From contig JACCEK010000001.1 of assembly GCA_020112395.1 (NCBI GenBank), forward strand, positions 1 through 64,000: DNA of 64,000 bases, read 5' to 3'. The notes beneath the pieces are model-generated. The model did not search any database. It was given only the letters and a program-made list of their open reading frames with translations, and was not told where the DNA came from. The position numbers and the translations under genes were made by a program. Source of the DNA: Aerococcaceae bacterium DSM 111021 (GTDB lineage: Bacteria > Bacillota > Bacilli > Lactobacillales > Aerococcaceae). Shown here one piece after another: positions 16,763 through 26,528 of the stretch (within the stretch, counting starts at the first letter, position 1; every line of letters starts with the position of its first letter).

Positions 16763-16794
16763 TACAGAGATATGGTTTAGAGTAGTACAGAGAT
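16749..16794 (+). repeat. 23-base tandem duplication across the rsuA stop codon
   Basis: The unit ATGGTTTAGAGTAGTACAGAGAT, given here by its ends ATGGTTTAG and ACAGAGAT, occurs twice back to back, the second copy starting at 16772. The first copy contains the last codons and TAG stop of rsuA. The second is untranslated. Confidence 0.85.
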
Positions 16795-16862
16795 AAGGTT
16801 AATGATGATAGTGATTGCGTTTTATAAACGCAGTTTACTAAAATCATGAGCCTTATTTTTTT
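16795..16862 (+). terminator. terminator after rsuA
   Basis: A long imperfect stem (AAGGTTAATGAT / ATCATGAGCCTT) encloses a perfect inner hairpin (TGCGTTT/AAACGCA) and is followed by a T-run at 16855-16862. Confidence 0.7.
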
Positions 16863-16972
16863 GCTTTAAGAGAATTTACTAAGTTACTTATGAATAAGTA
16901 ATAAGCCTTTTTGCAAGCATCAATTAATGATAGAATAGTACTAATGTTATGAGAGAAGGAGCGATTTAATTA

Positions 16973-18385
16973 ATGAAAAATATAAATTGGTTACAAGAAG
17001 TAGAAACACGTCAGGAAGTTTTAATTAAAGATTTATTCCGTTTACTAGAAGTAGAATCTGTCAGAGAAGATGACTTAGCTACAAAGGAAGCACCAGTAGG
17101 GCCAGGGCCAAAACGTGCTTTAGAAGAATTTTTAGCTATGGCCGAAGAAGACGGCTTTGAGACAGAACAATTTGGACCTTGGGCAGGTCATATAAAAATC
17201 GGTTCAGGTGACGAATTATTAGGCGTACTTGGACACGTTGATGTTGTGCCAGTAGGAACGGGTTGGGAAACTGATCCATTCAAACCTCAAATAATTAATG
17301 ACCGTATTTATGCACGTGGTTCAAGTGATGATAAAGGACCAACAGTTGCAGCATATTTTGCAATTAAATTATTACGTGAATTGGGCGTGGAATTTAATAA
17401 GCAAATCCATTTAATTATCGGAACAGATGAAGAGAGTGGATGGCAATGTATGGATTATTACTTCCAACATGCACCAATGCCAGATTTAGGATTTTCACCT
17501 GATGCTACTTTCCCTATTATTAATGGTGAAAAAGGAAACGTTTCTGCATTATTTGATATTAAATTAGGTGAAAACATTGAAGCTGACAATCATTTGGTTA
17601 AATTAACTGCAGGATTGCGTGCGAATATGGTGCCACAAGATGCTACTGCGATTGTTCAAACAAATGATGCTGATGAAGTACTTAAAGCTTTCAATCAATT
17701 TGTTAATAAATATGATGCATTGAGTGGAGAAAGTAGTATTGAAGAAGGGCAAATAACTTTACAACTAGTAGGGAAAGCAGCACATGGTTCAACACCTGAA
17801 AAAGGTGTGAATGCAGGAACGCATTTAGCTAAGTTCTTAGAGAATTACCAATTCGATTCAAAAGGAGCTCAAGATACAATTAATTTATTAGCTCGTGAAT
17901 TATTCGAAGGGTTTGATGGAAGTAAAATAGGCGTGAATTATACGCATGAAGTTATGGGCGACGTTTCTATGAACGTGGGAATTATTAATTTTGACGAATC
18001 AAAAGGTGCGAATATTGATGCTAACTTCCGATTCCCAGAAGGAACAAATCCAGACAAGATACAAGAGCAGATTAATACACATCTATTAGCATATGATGTT
18101 TTAGTTACAATGTCTGATTCGAAAGAACCTCACTATGTACCAGGTGACGATCCGTTAGTTAAAACTTTATTAGATGTATACGAAAGACAAACGGGTGAAA
18201 AAGGTGTTGAACAAACAATCGGCGGTGGTACTTACGCACGCTTAATGCCTAGAGGAGTTGCGTATGGTGCTTTATTCCCGAACTCAATTGATACAATGCA
18301 TCAAGCGAATGAATTTATCTCATTAGAAGACCTTTTTAAAGCAGCGGCGATTTATGCTGAAGCTATCTATGAGTTAACTCGTTAA
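16973..18385 (+). CDS. pepV: dipeptidase PepV
   Basis: 470 residues, the family length. It is a cytosolic zinc dipeptidase of the M20 family that hydrolyses a broad set of dipeptides taken up by the cell. Metal and catalytic motifs are GHVDVVPVG (metal His and catalytic Asp), ARGSSDDKGP (bridging Asp) and GTDEESGW (catalytic Glu and metal Glu). A later AAHGSTPEKG belongs to the lid domain. The ATG follows AGAAGGAG. The next gene starts one base after the stop, so both are probably on one transcript. Confidence 0.95.
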   Translation: MKNINWLQEVETRQEVLIKDLFRLLEVESVREDDLATKEAPVGPGPKRALEEFLAMAEEDGFETEQFGPWAGHIKIGSGDELLGVLGHVDVVPVGTGWETDPFKPQIINDRIYARGSSDDKGPTVAAYFAIKLLRELGVEFNKQIHLIIGTDEESGWQCMDYYFQHAPMPDLGFSPDATFPIINGEKGNVSALFDIKLGENIEADNHLVKLTAGLRANMVPQDATAIVQTNDADEVLKAFNQFVNKYDALSGESSIEEGQITLQLVGKAAHGSTPEKGVNAGTHLAKFLENYQFDSKGAQDTINLLARELFEGFDGSKIGVNYTHEVMGDVSMNVGIINFDESKGANIDANFRFPEGTNPDKIQEQINTHLLAYDVLVTMSDSKEPHYVPGDDPLVKTLLDVYERQTGEKGVEQTIGGGTYARLMPRGVAYGALFPNSIDTMHQANEFISLEDLFKAAAIYAEAIYELTR

Positions 18386-18386
18386 T

Positions 18387-19166
18387 ATGATGGATAGAGA
18401 AGTCATTAGATCTAAGCAAAATGCACATATTAAAGCTTGGAAGAAACTGCTTACACCCAAGGGGAGAAAGAAAAGCAAGAGTTTTTTGATAGAAGGAACT
18501 CATCTGGCTCAAGAAACTTTAAAATGGGATGTACCAGTAAAGCATTGGATTATTACTGAGGATTATTATAAGAATCATATCCAAGAATTAGCTCTACCAA
18601 TTAATAGTCCAATCAATATTATTGATGTGGACGTTGCAAAGGAATTATCAGCCACTCAAACCCCTCAAGGTATTTTTGCAGAAGTACTAATCAATAACAA
18701 ACAAACTGAGATGATAAAAGGGTCAAGGTATTTACTTGTAGATCGTGTTCAAGATCCTGGTAATTTGGGAACTATGATTCGTACAGCAGATGCAGCTGGT
18801 TATGATGCGATTATTATTGGCGAAGGTTCAGTAGATATATATAATGAGAAAGTAATCCGTTCTACACAAGGATCAATTTGGCATTTGCCTGTTCTCGAGA
18901 TGCCTTTAGAAAAAGCGATTGAAGATTTGAAAGCAATGGGTGTCCAAATTCTAGCAACAGCTTTAAATAATGATGCTGTTTCATACAAAAATATTGAACA
19001 AAATACTCCAGTCGCTATAATAGTTGGTAATGAAGGACAAGGCGTTAGCGAAACTATCCAAAAATTGAGCGATCAATTAATCTTTATTCCAATGGGTGGA
19101 CATGCAGAATCTTTAAATGTTGGCGTAGCAACGGGCATTTTACTGTTTCACTATGCTAAATTGTAA
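18387..19166 (+). CDS. TrmH/SpoU-family RNA 2'-O-methyltransferase
   Basis: 259 residues. The N-terminal part (to about residue 100) is a substrate-binding domain of the SpoU_sub_bind type. The C-terminal SPOUT methyltransferase has the three family motifs: DRVQDPGNLGTMIRTADAAG, VIVGNEGQGVS and IPMGGHAESLNVGVA. It should methylate the 2'-OH of a nucleotide in rRNA or tRNA. It corresponds by position to Bacillus ysgA, which also lies upstream of pheST. The target is unknown, so I give no symbol. ATGs at 18387 and 18390 are both possible starts. Confidence 0.9.
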   Translation: MMDREVIRSKQNAHIKAWKKLLTPKGRKKSKSFLIEGTHLAQETLKWDVPVKHWIITEDYYKNHIQELALPINSPINIIDVDVAKELSATQTPQGIFAEVLINNKQTEMIKGSRYLLVDRVQDPGNLGTMIRTADAAGYDAIIIGEGSVDIYNEKVIRSTQGSIWHLPVLEMPLEKAIEDLKAMGVQILATALNNDAVSYKNIEQNTPVAIIVGNEGQGVSETIQKLSDQLIFIPMGGHAESLNVGVATGILLFHYAKL

Positions 19167-19275
19167 TTATTACGGTTGTATTTCGTAGATTTTATAAAAT
19201 TTTAACATTATCTTCATACTTTTTTTGAATATATAATGTATAATATATTTAATCACAATATTTGGAGGAATATAT

Positions 19276-19794
19276 TTGACTTTAAAATGGCAAAAAGATC
19301 CGGAATATTTAGCTCTAATCGAAGATTTAATAAATAACGAAATGGTTCAAAAATTAGAAATATACAAGCATCACCATGTTACTAATCGTTTAGCCCATTC
19401 ATTATCAGTATCATACCGTAGTTACCGTTGGGCAAAACGTCTAAAATTGAATACAAGAGCTATTGCAAGGGCTGGTCTATTGCATGATTTATTTTTCTAC
19501 GACTGCGAAACGAAACATGAAGTCGGAGGGAAAGGTCATAACTTTGAACATCCACGTATTGCTTTAGAAAATGCGAAAAAGCTGACAGAATTATCAGAAT
19601 TAGAATGTGATATCATCTTGAAACATATGGCTGGAGCAACTCGCGACATGCCTAAATATGCTGAAAGCTGGGTTGTTACATTAATGGATAAACAAAGTTG
19701 TATTGCTGAGTTAACGACAGGAGCTATGAGCTTCATATATCGTCATACTGTGAAAGCAATGGAAGTAGCATACGACCAAAATCAAATTAACTAA
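19276..19794 (+). CDS. HD-domain phosphohydrolase
   Basis: 172 residues, starting at TTG behind TTTGGAGGAA. HD superfamily metal ligands are visible: H in VTNRLAHSLSV, the HD pair in AGLLHDLFFYD, then H in GHNFEHPRIALENA and HMAGATRD. The family hydrolyses phosphate esters, often of nucleotides, and the substrate here is unknown. It lies alone between the pepV transcript and the pheS T-box leader. Confidence 0.85.
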   Translation: MTLKWQKDPEYLALIEDLINNEMVQKLEIYKHHHVTNRLAHSLSVSYRSYRWAKRLKLNTRAIARAGLLHDLFFYDCETKHEVGGKGHNFEHPRIALENAKKLTELSELECDIILKHMAGATRDMPKYAESWVVTLMDKQSCIAELTTGAMSFIYRHTVKAMEVAYDQNQIN

Positions 19795-19799
19795 TCAAT

Positions 19800-19828
19800 T
19801 TGACTTTAATATAGAGACTTATTATAAT
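19800..19828 (+). promoter_or_regulatory. promoter of the pheS leader
   Basis: TTGACT and TATAAT are separated by 17 bases, directly upstream of the pheST T-box leader. Confidence 0.7.
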
Positions 19829-19834
19829 AAGATA

Positions 19835-20083
19835 ATGAAATAAAACACATAGAAGAAACTAGTAATAAACGCAACCAACAGGGATATTTAGCAAAGACTG
19901 AGACTAAATAATATAAGTCGATTTATTACGTTCAATTTCGGAGTGGATCTGTAAAGAATTCAATATATGAATTTGAAAAAGATACCTATTGCCTAGGTTA
20001 CCGGCGTAAGAGCTTAGTTACTTGATAATTAAGAATTAGGGTGGTACCACGGTAGCGCGTCCCTTTTAGGGGCGTGTTTTTTT
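19835..20083 (+). promoter_or_regulatory. T-box leader of pheST (Phe)
   Basis: The T-box sequence AGGGTGGTACCACGG is at 20038-20052. The terminator stem CGTCCCT/AGGGGCG with a T-run is at 20057-20083. The likely specifier codon is TTC at 19937-19939. It senses uncharged tRNA-Phe and permits transcription of pheST. Confidence 0.92.
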
Positions 20084-20113
20084 ATGTATTCATTTAAAAA
20101 AAGGAGATTAATA

Positions 20114-21181
20114 ATGACATCAACTATTAAACAATTAAAGTCTTCGATAGAATCTTTAGCTCAAGATGCTGCTTTAGAAATCCAATCGAGTGACTCAACC
20201 AATGAACTTCAATCGGTTCGAGTGAAATATACTGGAAAAAAAGGTGAATTAACTCAGCATTCAAAAGAAATGCGTAATTTATCTAACGAAGAAAAACCGG
20301 AACTAGGTAAGGCGATTCAGAACTTCCATACTATTTTTAATGAGGCGTTTGAGAAACAAATAAATTCAATTAAAACTAAAGAGTTAGAACTCCAGTTAGC
20401 GAATGAAACGATTGACGTGACTTTACCAGGGTACGATTTACCATATGGTACAAGACATATCTTAACTCAGACGCTAGAAGAAATTGAAGATTTCTTCTTA
20501 GGGATGGGTTACCAAGTTGTCGAAGGTCCGGAAGTAGAATTAGATTCATACAACTTTGAACGTATGAACTTACCAAAGAATCATCCAGCACGTGATATGC
20601 AGGATACTTTCTACGTGGATGATGAAGTTTTATTACGTACACATACTTCTCCAGTTCAGGCTCGTACTATGGAGATACATGATTTTGAAAAAGATGGGCC
20701 ATTAAAAATGATTAGTCCAGGTAAAGTATTCCGTCGTGATAGCGATGACGCGACACACTCTCATCAATTCCAACAAGTTGAAGGGTTAGTTATTGCCAAA
20801 GATATTACTTTAGCAGACTTAAAAGGAACATTACTATTGTTAGTTCAACGGTTATTTGGAGAAGAGCGTGTAATCCGTCTGCGTCCTAGCTTCTTCCCAT
20901 TTACTGAACCTTCAGTAGAAGTTGATGTGAGCTGTTTTAAATGTGAAGGAAAAGGCTGTTCAGTTTGTAAACAAACAGGCTGGATTGAAATATTAGGAGC
21001 AGGTATTGTTCATCCAAAAGTATTAGAAATGTCAGGAATTGATGTTAATACATATAGTGGATTTGCATTCGGATTAGGTATCGAGCGTGTTGCTATGCTT
21101 AAGTACAATATTGATGACATTCGTCATTTCTATCAGAATGATTTAAGATTCTTAAAACAATTTAAAGGAGGTCAAAACTAA
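20114..21181 (+). CDS. pheS: phenylalanyl-tRNA synthetase alpha subunit
   Basis: 355 residues from the ATG behind AAAAGGAGAT; an in-frame ATG at 20084 is inside the leader terminator. PheS and PheT form an alpha2beta2 class II synthetase that charges tRNA-Phe. The N-terminal coiled coil (about 1-85) grips tRNA. The class II motifs include the motif 2 region [19 protein letters not shown] and the motif 3 glycine run [14 protein letters not shown]. pheT follows after one base, with its ribosome site inside the end of pheS. Confidence 0.98.
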   Translation: MTSTIKQLKSSIESLAQDAALEIQSSDSTNELQSVRVKYTGKKGELTQHSKEMRNLSNEEKPELGKAIQNFHTIFNEAFEKQINSIKTKELELQLANETIDVTLPGYDLPYGTRHILTQTLEEIEDFFLGMGYQVVEGPEVELDSYNFERMNLPKNHPARDMQDTFYVDDEVLLRTHTSPVQARTMEIHDFEKDGPLKMISPGKVFRRDSDDATHSHQFQQVEGLVIAKDITLADLKGTLLLLVQRLFGEERVIRLRPSFFPFTEPSVEVDVSCFKCEGKGCSVCKQTGWIEILGAGIVHPKVLEMSGIDVNTYSGFAFGLGIERVAMLKYNIDDIRHFYQNDLRFLKQFKGGQN

Positions 21182-21182
21182 T

Positions 21183-23603
21183 ATGTTAATTTCACTAGAA
21201 TGGTTAAGTGACTTCCTAGATATATCGGACATAACAGGTAATGAGTTAGCTGAACGTATGTCAAGAACAGGTATCGAAGTTGAATCAGTTGAAAATATTG
21301 GTAAAGATTTAAAGAATATTGTTGTAGGTGAAGTTGTTGAACTTGCACCACATCAAGATAGCGATCACTTGAATGTAGCACAAGTAAACGTTGGTGAGAG
21401 CGAGTTAAGTCAAATTGTTTGCGGAGCTCCAAATGTTGAAAAAGGACAAAAAGTTATTGTGGCTTTGCCCGGAGCAGTGCTACCCGGAGGCTTGGAAATT
21501 TTAGCAAGTGAATTACGTGGTGTTGCTTCTAATGGAATGATTTGTGCGCTTCAAGAAATTGGGTTTAGTGATAATGTTGTAGCCAAAGAATATGCAAAAG
21601 GTATTTTTGTGTTGCCTGAGGATGCACCGATTGGCGAAGATATTGTTACATATCTTAAACTAGACGATGATGTTATTGAACTAGATATCACACCAAACCG
21701 TGCAGATGCTTTGAGTATGTATGGAACAGCTTATGAAGTAGCTGCGATTTATGATCAAACACCACAATTTAAGACAATTGAATCGACAAACTTTACGAAT
21801 AATTCAAAATTAGATCAAGTAAATGTAGAAGTAGAAAGTTCAGAATTATCAACAGCTTACCAAATGCGTTTAATTGAAGATGTAGAAGTGAAAGCAAGTC
21901 CTTTATGGGTACAGCTTCGTCTAATGAAAGCTGGTATTCGTCCTGTAAACAATATTGTGGATACGACGAATTACTTCTTGCTTTTATATGGACAGCCAAT
22001 GCATGCTTTTGATTTTGATACATTAGATTCAAAAACAATTAAAGTAAAATCAGCAACTGAAGGTGAAAAATTCACTACATTAGATGGTGTTGAAAGAATA
22101 TTAGATACTAACGATACAATCATAGCATCAGGTGATACAGCAATTGCTTTAGCTGGTGTTATGGGTGGATTGGATTCTGAAGTCACCAGTAAAACTAAAA
22201 ATGTATTATTAGAGACAGCGGTATTCAACTCACAACGAGTACGTGCAACATCGAAAAAGTTTGCACTGCGTTCAGAATCAAGTTCTAGATTTGAAAAAGG
22301 TATTAATATTGGAAGCGTAAGCGAAGCCGGAGATCAAGCAGCATTATTAATGGCAGAGTTATCTAACGGTAAAGTTGCGGAGGGAATCAAAGAGTTTAAT
22401 GAACTGAACACTGAAAATATGAAAGTGACAGTTCAGAATAATTCACCTGAGAAGAAGTTAGGAATATCTTTAACAAAAGAAGATATCGCTAAAATCATTG
22501 CTCGTTTGGGCTTTAAGGTAGAGTTCGAAGAAAATCATTTTACAGTTGAAGTACCAGCGAGACGTTGGGACATTTCAATTGAGGCTGATATTTTAGAAGA
22601 GATTGCTCGTATTTATGGTTATGACAATATTCCGACGACATTGCCAGAAACACCAAGCCAACCAGGACAATTAACTGAGAAACAACAATTAATTCGTAAG
22701 ACGCGTATTGTTGCTGAAGGACTTGGACTAAATCAAGCATTAACGTATGTCCTAACTTCAAAAGAACATGCAAGTTTATTGAAGTCACAAGCACATCCTT
22801 TAGTTGAGTTGGAACTTCCTATGAGCGAGGAACGCACTGTTTTACGACAAAGTATGTTCCCGGCGCTTATGGAAATTGCGCAATATAATCAAGCTCGCCA
22901 GAATAAAGACTTAGCATTCTATGAAACTGGACGCGTCTTTTTTGGTCAAGGAGCACATGTACAACCAAAAGAAGAAGAACGTTTAGCTATTCTACTTTCA
23001 GGGGAGTATAAAGGCTCTCAATGGTATGAAACTAAAAAGAACTATGATTTTTATGTATTAAAAGGAATCTTAGAGACTTATTTCGAAAGTATTAGATTGT
23101 CATCTAAAATCGAATTTAAACCAACATCAAGCATCGATGTTATGCATCCAGGTAGAACTGCTGCAATTACTTTAGACGGGAAAGAAATAGGCTTTATGGG
23201 TCAAATTCATCCATCAGTAGCAGAGCAGTTTGATTTAAACCAAGCGACATTCTTTGGTGAAGTAGATATTGATATGATTGTAAGTTATTCAAGAGATGCA
23301 TTGGTTCAAAGCCCAATTGCAAAATATCCATCAACATCACGCGATTTAGCATTATTAGTTAATGATGATCAATTCCATCAAGATTTATTTACACTAATCA
23401 AAGATAATGGTGGACAGTACTTAGTTTCAATTGAATTATTTGACCGTTATATTGGAGAGAATATTCCAGAAGGTAAGCAGTCTCTTGCTTATCATATGAC
23501 ATTCCAAAATCCGAATGAAACATTAACGGACGAGGATATTGAAAAAGTAATGACAAATATCACGAATGCACTAACACAAATTGACGGATTAGAAATTAGA
23601 TAA
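21183..23603 (+). CDS. pheT: phenylalanyl-tRNA synthetase beta subunit
   Basis: 806 residues. An N-terminal tRNA-binding/OB domain (about 40-150) is followed by B3/B4 editing domains (MHAFDFDTL, SESSSRFEKG), B5, a catalytic-like core that lacks synthetase activity, and the C-terminal ferredoxin-like anticodon-binding domain (SPIAKYPSTSRDLALLV onward). It completes the PheRS complex and clears mischarged Tyr-tRNA. The ATG follows AAAGGAGGTC. It is the last gene of the T-box-controlled pheST operon. Confidence 0.98.
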   Translation: MLISLEWLSDFLDISDITGNELAERMSRTGIEVESVENIGKDLKNIVVGEVVELAPHQDSDHLNVAQVNVGESELSQIVCGAPNVEKGQKVIVALPGAVLPGGLEILASELRGVASNGMICALQEIGFSDNVVAKEYAKGIFVLPEDAPIGEDIVTYLKLDDDVIELDITPNRADALSMYGTAYEVAAIYDQTPQFKTIESTNFTNNSKLDQVNVEVESSELSTAYQMRLIEDVEVKASPLWVQLRLMKAGIRPVNNIVDTTNYFLLLYGQPMHAFDFDTLDSKTIKVKSATEGEKFTTLDGVERILDTNDTIIASGDTAIALAGVMGGLDSEVTSKTKNVLLETAVFNSQRVRATSKKFALRSESSSRFEKGINIGSVSEAGDQAALLMAELSNGKVAEGIKEFNELNTENMKVTVQNNSPEKKLGISLTKEDIAKIIARLGFKVEFEENHFTVEVPARRWDISIEADILEEIARIYGYDNIPTTLPETPSQPGQLTEKQQLIRKTRIVAEGLGLNQALTYVLTSKEHASLLKSQAHPLVELELPMSEERTVLRQSMFPALMEIAQYNQARQNKDLAFYETGRVFFGQGAHVQPKEEERLAILLSGEYKGSQWYETKKNYDFYVLKGILETYFESIRLSSKIEFKPTSSIDVMHPGRTAAITLDGKEIGFMGQIHPSVAEQFDLNQATFFGEVDIDMIVSYSRDALVQSPIAKYPSTSRDLALLVNDDQFHQDLFTLIKDNGGQYLVSIELFDRYIGENIPEGKQSLAYHMTFQNPNETLTDEDIEKVMTNITNALTQIDGLEIR

Positions 23604-23610
23604 AAGACAC

Positions 23611-23646
23611 AAGCAGCACTTATACATTGGGTGCTGCTTTTTTTTG
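23611..23646 (+). terminator. terminator of pheST
   Basis: AGCAGCAC/GTGCTGCT stem with an 11-base loop and a run of nine Ts. Confidence 0.92.
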
Positions 23647-24011
23647 TAATATTTTATACTTTTACGAAATTTTTATTGCGAATTTTAATGAATGTGTGTG
23701 AATTCAGTATAATATTAGCACTATCATATAAATATGATTTATGTAAAAATTTATCTATTAATGTCGATTTATAGTTATGTAATGCATCTAATATAATTAA
23801 ATTGAAATACATATAATGCTGTATTTCTAGTTGCGCCAACAAAGTTACAAATAGGTGAAAAATATTTCGTAATGATTAAGCCTCTTATATCAATCTTTTA
23901 TAGAATATTGTTATGAGGGATATCATTTGAAAAAAAGAAAAGTAATGATTATGATATAGATAACATAAATATTTTATTTATTTTTATTTATGACAATTAG
24001 GAGGATTAATT
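23647..24011. other. intergenic region before the secreted acidic protein
   Basis: 365 bases of very AT-rich sequence without a gene. It contains possible -10 elements, such as TATAAT at about 23709-23714, and the ribosome site TAGGAGGA just before 24012. I see no structured RNA motif. Confidence 0.6.
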
Positions 24012-24953
24012 ATGAAAAAACAATTGAAAAAATTAGTACTAGGTACATTAAGTGCAGGGTTAGTATTATCATTAGCACCAACTGCAATCTTTGCAAGTGA
24101 AGAAGCTGAGACTTCAGAATCAACGGAAGAAGTTGCAAGTGAAGAGGTATCTGAAGAAGTAGATTCAGAAGAGGCTACAGAATCAACTGAAGAAACATCA
24201 GAAGATGCAGAGTCTACTGATGAAGCAGAAGAAGATTTAGCACCAAGTGCTGAGAACCCTTATACAGAAGCTGAGATTACTGAGCTAATCAAACCTACTG
24301 AAGAATGGGATCCAAATTTAGTGTTAGAGAGAGAAGACTTTGAAGCTGGATACCAAGAAGTTTTAGACTCAGCTAAAGAACGTTCAACAAATGGCGAAGT
24401 TAATTTAACATTTGATGAAGTAGTTGATATTATGGGTGATGATCCTACATCTGTATCTGAAACGGATAATGGACAAATCTTTAGATATGTATCTATTCAA
24501 GATGATATTGTTCAAGTTGTTCAATACCAAACTTACTTAAACTCTGAAGAAAATGGCGAAGAGTTAACGAATATCGAGTATCAATATAAAACAGCTAAAA
24601 TGTTTGAACGTTTAGAAACAACAATCGAAGACTTACAAACACTATATAATGAAGGCGATGCAGCAGCATTTACTGAGTTATTTGGACAACCACAAGTTGT
24701 AACAACATCATTATTCCCAGATCGTTTTACTGAATCATTAATGTGGTCAGTAGTAGGTAATGAAGACGTTGAAGAAGGCGAAATTGCAGCTGTTGAAGTT
24801 CAAACTGAAAATGATGAGTTAACTAACTTAGCATATTACGAACAAGAAGCTGAAGATGCAGCAGCAACTGATAGCGAAAGTGATGCTACAGAAGAAGATT
24901 CAGCAGAAGAAACTACTGAAGAAGAAACAACAGAAGAAGATAGTGCAGAGTAA
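24012..24953 (+). CDS. secreted highly acidic protein, possibly with two BLIP-like modules
   Basis: 313 residues. A clear signal peptide (residues 1-29, cleavage near IFASEEA, no lipobox) shows export. Glu/Ser/Thr-rich acidic stretches of about 50 residues at both ends flank a folded middle. Within that middle, LTFDEVVDIMGDDPTSVSE (about 137-155) and AAFTELFGQPQVVTTS (about 218-233) each look like the start of a BLIP/BamE-like small domain (turn, Gly-x-Pro, then a strand containing aromatic residues), suggesting two copies. This assignment is from pattern only. It has a strong ribosome site (AGGAGG) and is monocistronic. The function is unknown. Cell-surface attachment by sortase is not indicated. 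Confidence 0.7.
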   Translation: MKKQLKKLVLGTLSAGLVLSLAPTAIFASEEAETSESTEEVASEEVSEEVDSEEATESTEETSEDAESTDEAEEDLAPSAENPYTEAEITELIKPTEEWDPNLVLEREDFEAGYQEVLDSAKERSTNGEVNLTFDEVVDIMGDDPTSVSETDNGQIFRYVSIQDDIVQVVQYQTYLNSEENGEELTNIEYQYKTAKMFERLETTIEDLQTLYNEGDAAAFTELFGQPQVVTTSLFPDRFTESLMWSVVGNEDVEEGEIAAVEVQTENDELTNLAYYEQEAEDAAATDSESDATEEDSAEETTEEETTEEDSAE

Positions 24954-24989
24954 TAAAATATTAGAATAACTCCAATTAGTTAATAACAA

Positions 24990-25032
24990 TAAAAAATGTG
25001 GCTCATTCTGAAATGAATGAGCCACATTTTTT
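24990..25032. terminator. bidirectional terminator between the acidic protein gene and rnhC
   Basis: AAAAATGTGGCTCATT/AATGAGCCACATTTTT is a near-perfect 16-bp stem with A- and T-runs on both sides, able to serve both convergent genes. Confidence 0.92.
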
Positions 25033-25978
25033 ATTTTAATTTTTTAGCTAAATCGATTGCTTTTGTTGTATTTTTAAAATGTAATTTAGCCGTTTCATTC
25101 AGTGAATTTTTTCCATAACGCTTAATTAATTGAGCAGCAAAAACATCACTAACTTTACCAGCTCCAGAAGGTAATACCTTGTTGAATGGCTTTCCTAATG
25201 TTTCAAGAGATTCTAAGAAAGCTGCTCGAGCTATAATAGAAGCACTAGCAACGGCTAGATGATGACTTTCACCTTTCTTCACGAAATAGACCTTATCTTT
25301 AATAGGATTCTTTTCTTTTTGTAGATACTTAAAATAATTATTTGCAGGTGTAAATTGATCAATTAGGATACCTTGCATTTCCTGGGATTGTTCCTGACTC
25401 ATTTTGTTTAACAATTTAGCAATTGTAAAATTATGTAAAGATACTTTAATACTCACTGCGTTATAACCATCTTCAATAGCTTGGTTATATTTATCAGGAT
25501 TACAGATTGTTAATTGATAGGGAACCGTTAATTTCAATTCTTCAGCAATTTTTATAATTTCGCTATCTTTTAAAAGCTTTGAATCCTTTACTCCAAGTAA
25601 TTCAACTAATTCAAATTGATTAGGAGACAGGTATACACTACACACAGTTAAAGCACCAAAGTAACTTCCGTTACCCACTTCATCGCTACCAATGATTGCC
25701 CAATTAGCAAAGTTTTCTGGCAGTGAAGTAGAAGTAGTACTTTTTGATGTTGCTTTTATAGTTGACGTTTTGCTACTTGAACCTTGCCACTTAGTTAACT
25801 CGCCTTGTGCATCATTACCTTGAAATAATACTTTTCCACTCGTATACCCGGTAATTGTCGTTGAGCCTACTTTTGCACGGAATTCACTATACGGAACAGT
25901 CTTAACTAAATTATCTTTGTAATGATTATGCATTTTATTAAATGTTGCTTTATCTACTTTAATACTTTCTGAGGCCAT
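25031..25978 (-). CDS. rnhC: ribonuclease HIII
   Basis: 315 residues. It cleaves the RNA strand of RNA-DNA hybrids, removing R-loops and primers. The N-terminal TBP-like substrate-binding domain (about 1-80) is typical of HIII and absent from HII. The catalytic core begins IGSDEVGNGSYFGAL, where Asp and Glu are the first metal ligands, and continues with GVKDSKLL, ILIDQF and ASIIARAAFLE. The ATG follows AAAGGATG. As in Bacillus it adjoins zapA, but divergently, sharing a 156-base promoter region with it. Confidence 0.96.
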   Translation of the reverse strand: MASESIKVDKATFNKMHNHYKDNLVKTVPYSEFRAKVGSTTITGYTSGKVLFQGNDAQGELTKWQGSSSKTSTIKATSKSTTSTSLPENFANWAIIGSDEVGNGSYFGALTVCSVYLSPNQFELVELLGVKDSKLLKDSEIIKIAEELKLTVPYQLTICNPDKYNQAIEDGYNAVSIKVSLHNFTIAKLLNKMSQEQSQEMQGILIDQFTPANNYFKYLQKEKNPIKDKVYFVKKGESHHLAVASASIIARAAFLESLETLGKPFNKVLPSGAGKVSDVFAAQLIKRYGKNSLNETAKLHFKNTTKAIDLAKKLK

Positions 25979-26134
25979 TTACTTCATCCTTTTCGATTGT
26001 TATCTTATGTATTATAATGAACATTGGTTTAATTGTGAAATAGAATTGAGTATTATTAGACTATTTCAGATAAAAATGAAAAAAGACTAAAAATTTGGTA
26101 AAATAAGAATAGTAGTTGAAAAGGATGGGAAATA

Positions 26135-26506
26135 ATGGCACATAATCTACGTTTTAAAGCAACAATAGCAGGAAAAGAGTATACTATTGTTGGGCAAAAA
26201 TCACCGCAACATTTAAATACAGTTGTTGATATTGTAAATAATCAACTTGAACAATTAATGGAATTAGCACCAGAATTATCCACTGCGGATAGAAGTATTT
26301 TAATGTCAGTGAATGCAATATCAGATCAGCTAATAAAAGAACAACATATTCTCGAGTTAGAGAAGGAAATTCAAACATTAAAAACACAAATTGATTCAAA
26401 ACAATCATCACGTCCAAATTATTCTAGAAGGGACCAAAGCAGTTCACAAAATGAATTATTTAGAAATAAAAATAATTCACAGCAAGTTCCTTTTGAACGT
26501 GAGTGA
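26135..26506 (+). CDS. zapA: cell division protein ZapA
   Basis: 123 residues. ZapA binds FtsZ and bundles protofilaments at the division site. The N-terminal globular part (about 1-60) carries the family pattern (KATIAGKEYTIVG, LNTVVDIVNNQLEQL), and a coiled coil follows to about residue 95. The C-terminal tail of about 30 residues is rich in Ser, Asn, Gln and Arg and is longer than in the shortest homologues. It is followed 22 bases later by cvpA, the same order as in Bacillus. Confidence 0.92.
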   Translation: MAHNLRFKATIAGKEYTIVGQKSPQHLNTVVDIVNNQLEQLMELAPELSTADRSILMSVNAISDQLIKEQHILELEKEIQTLKTQIDSKQSSRPNYSRRDQSSSQNELFRNKNNSQQVPFERE

Positions 26507-26528
26507 TTAGTTAGATAGGAGAGATGCT

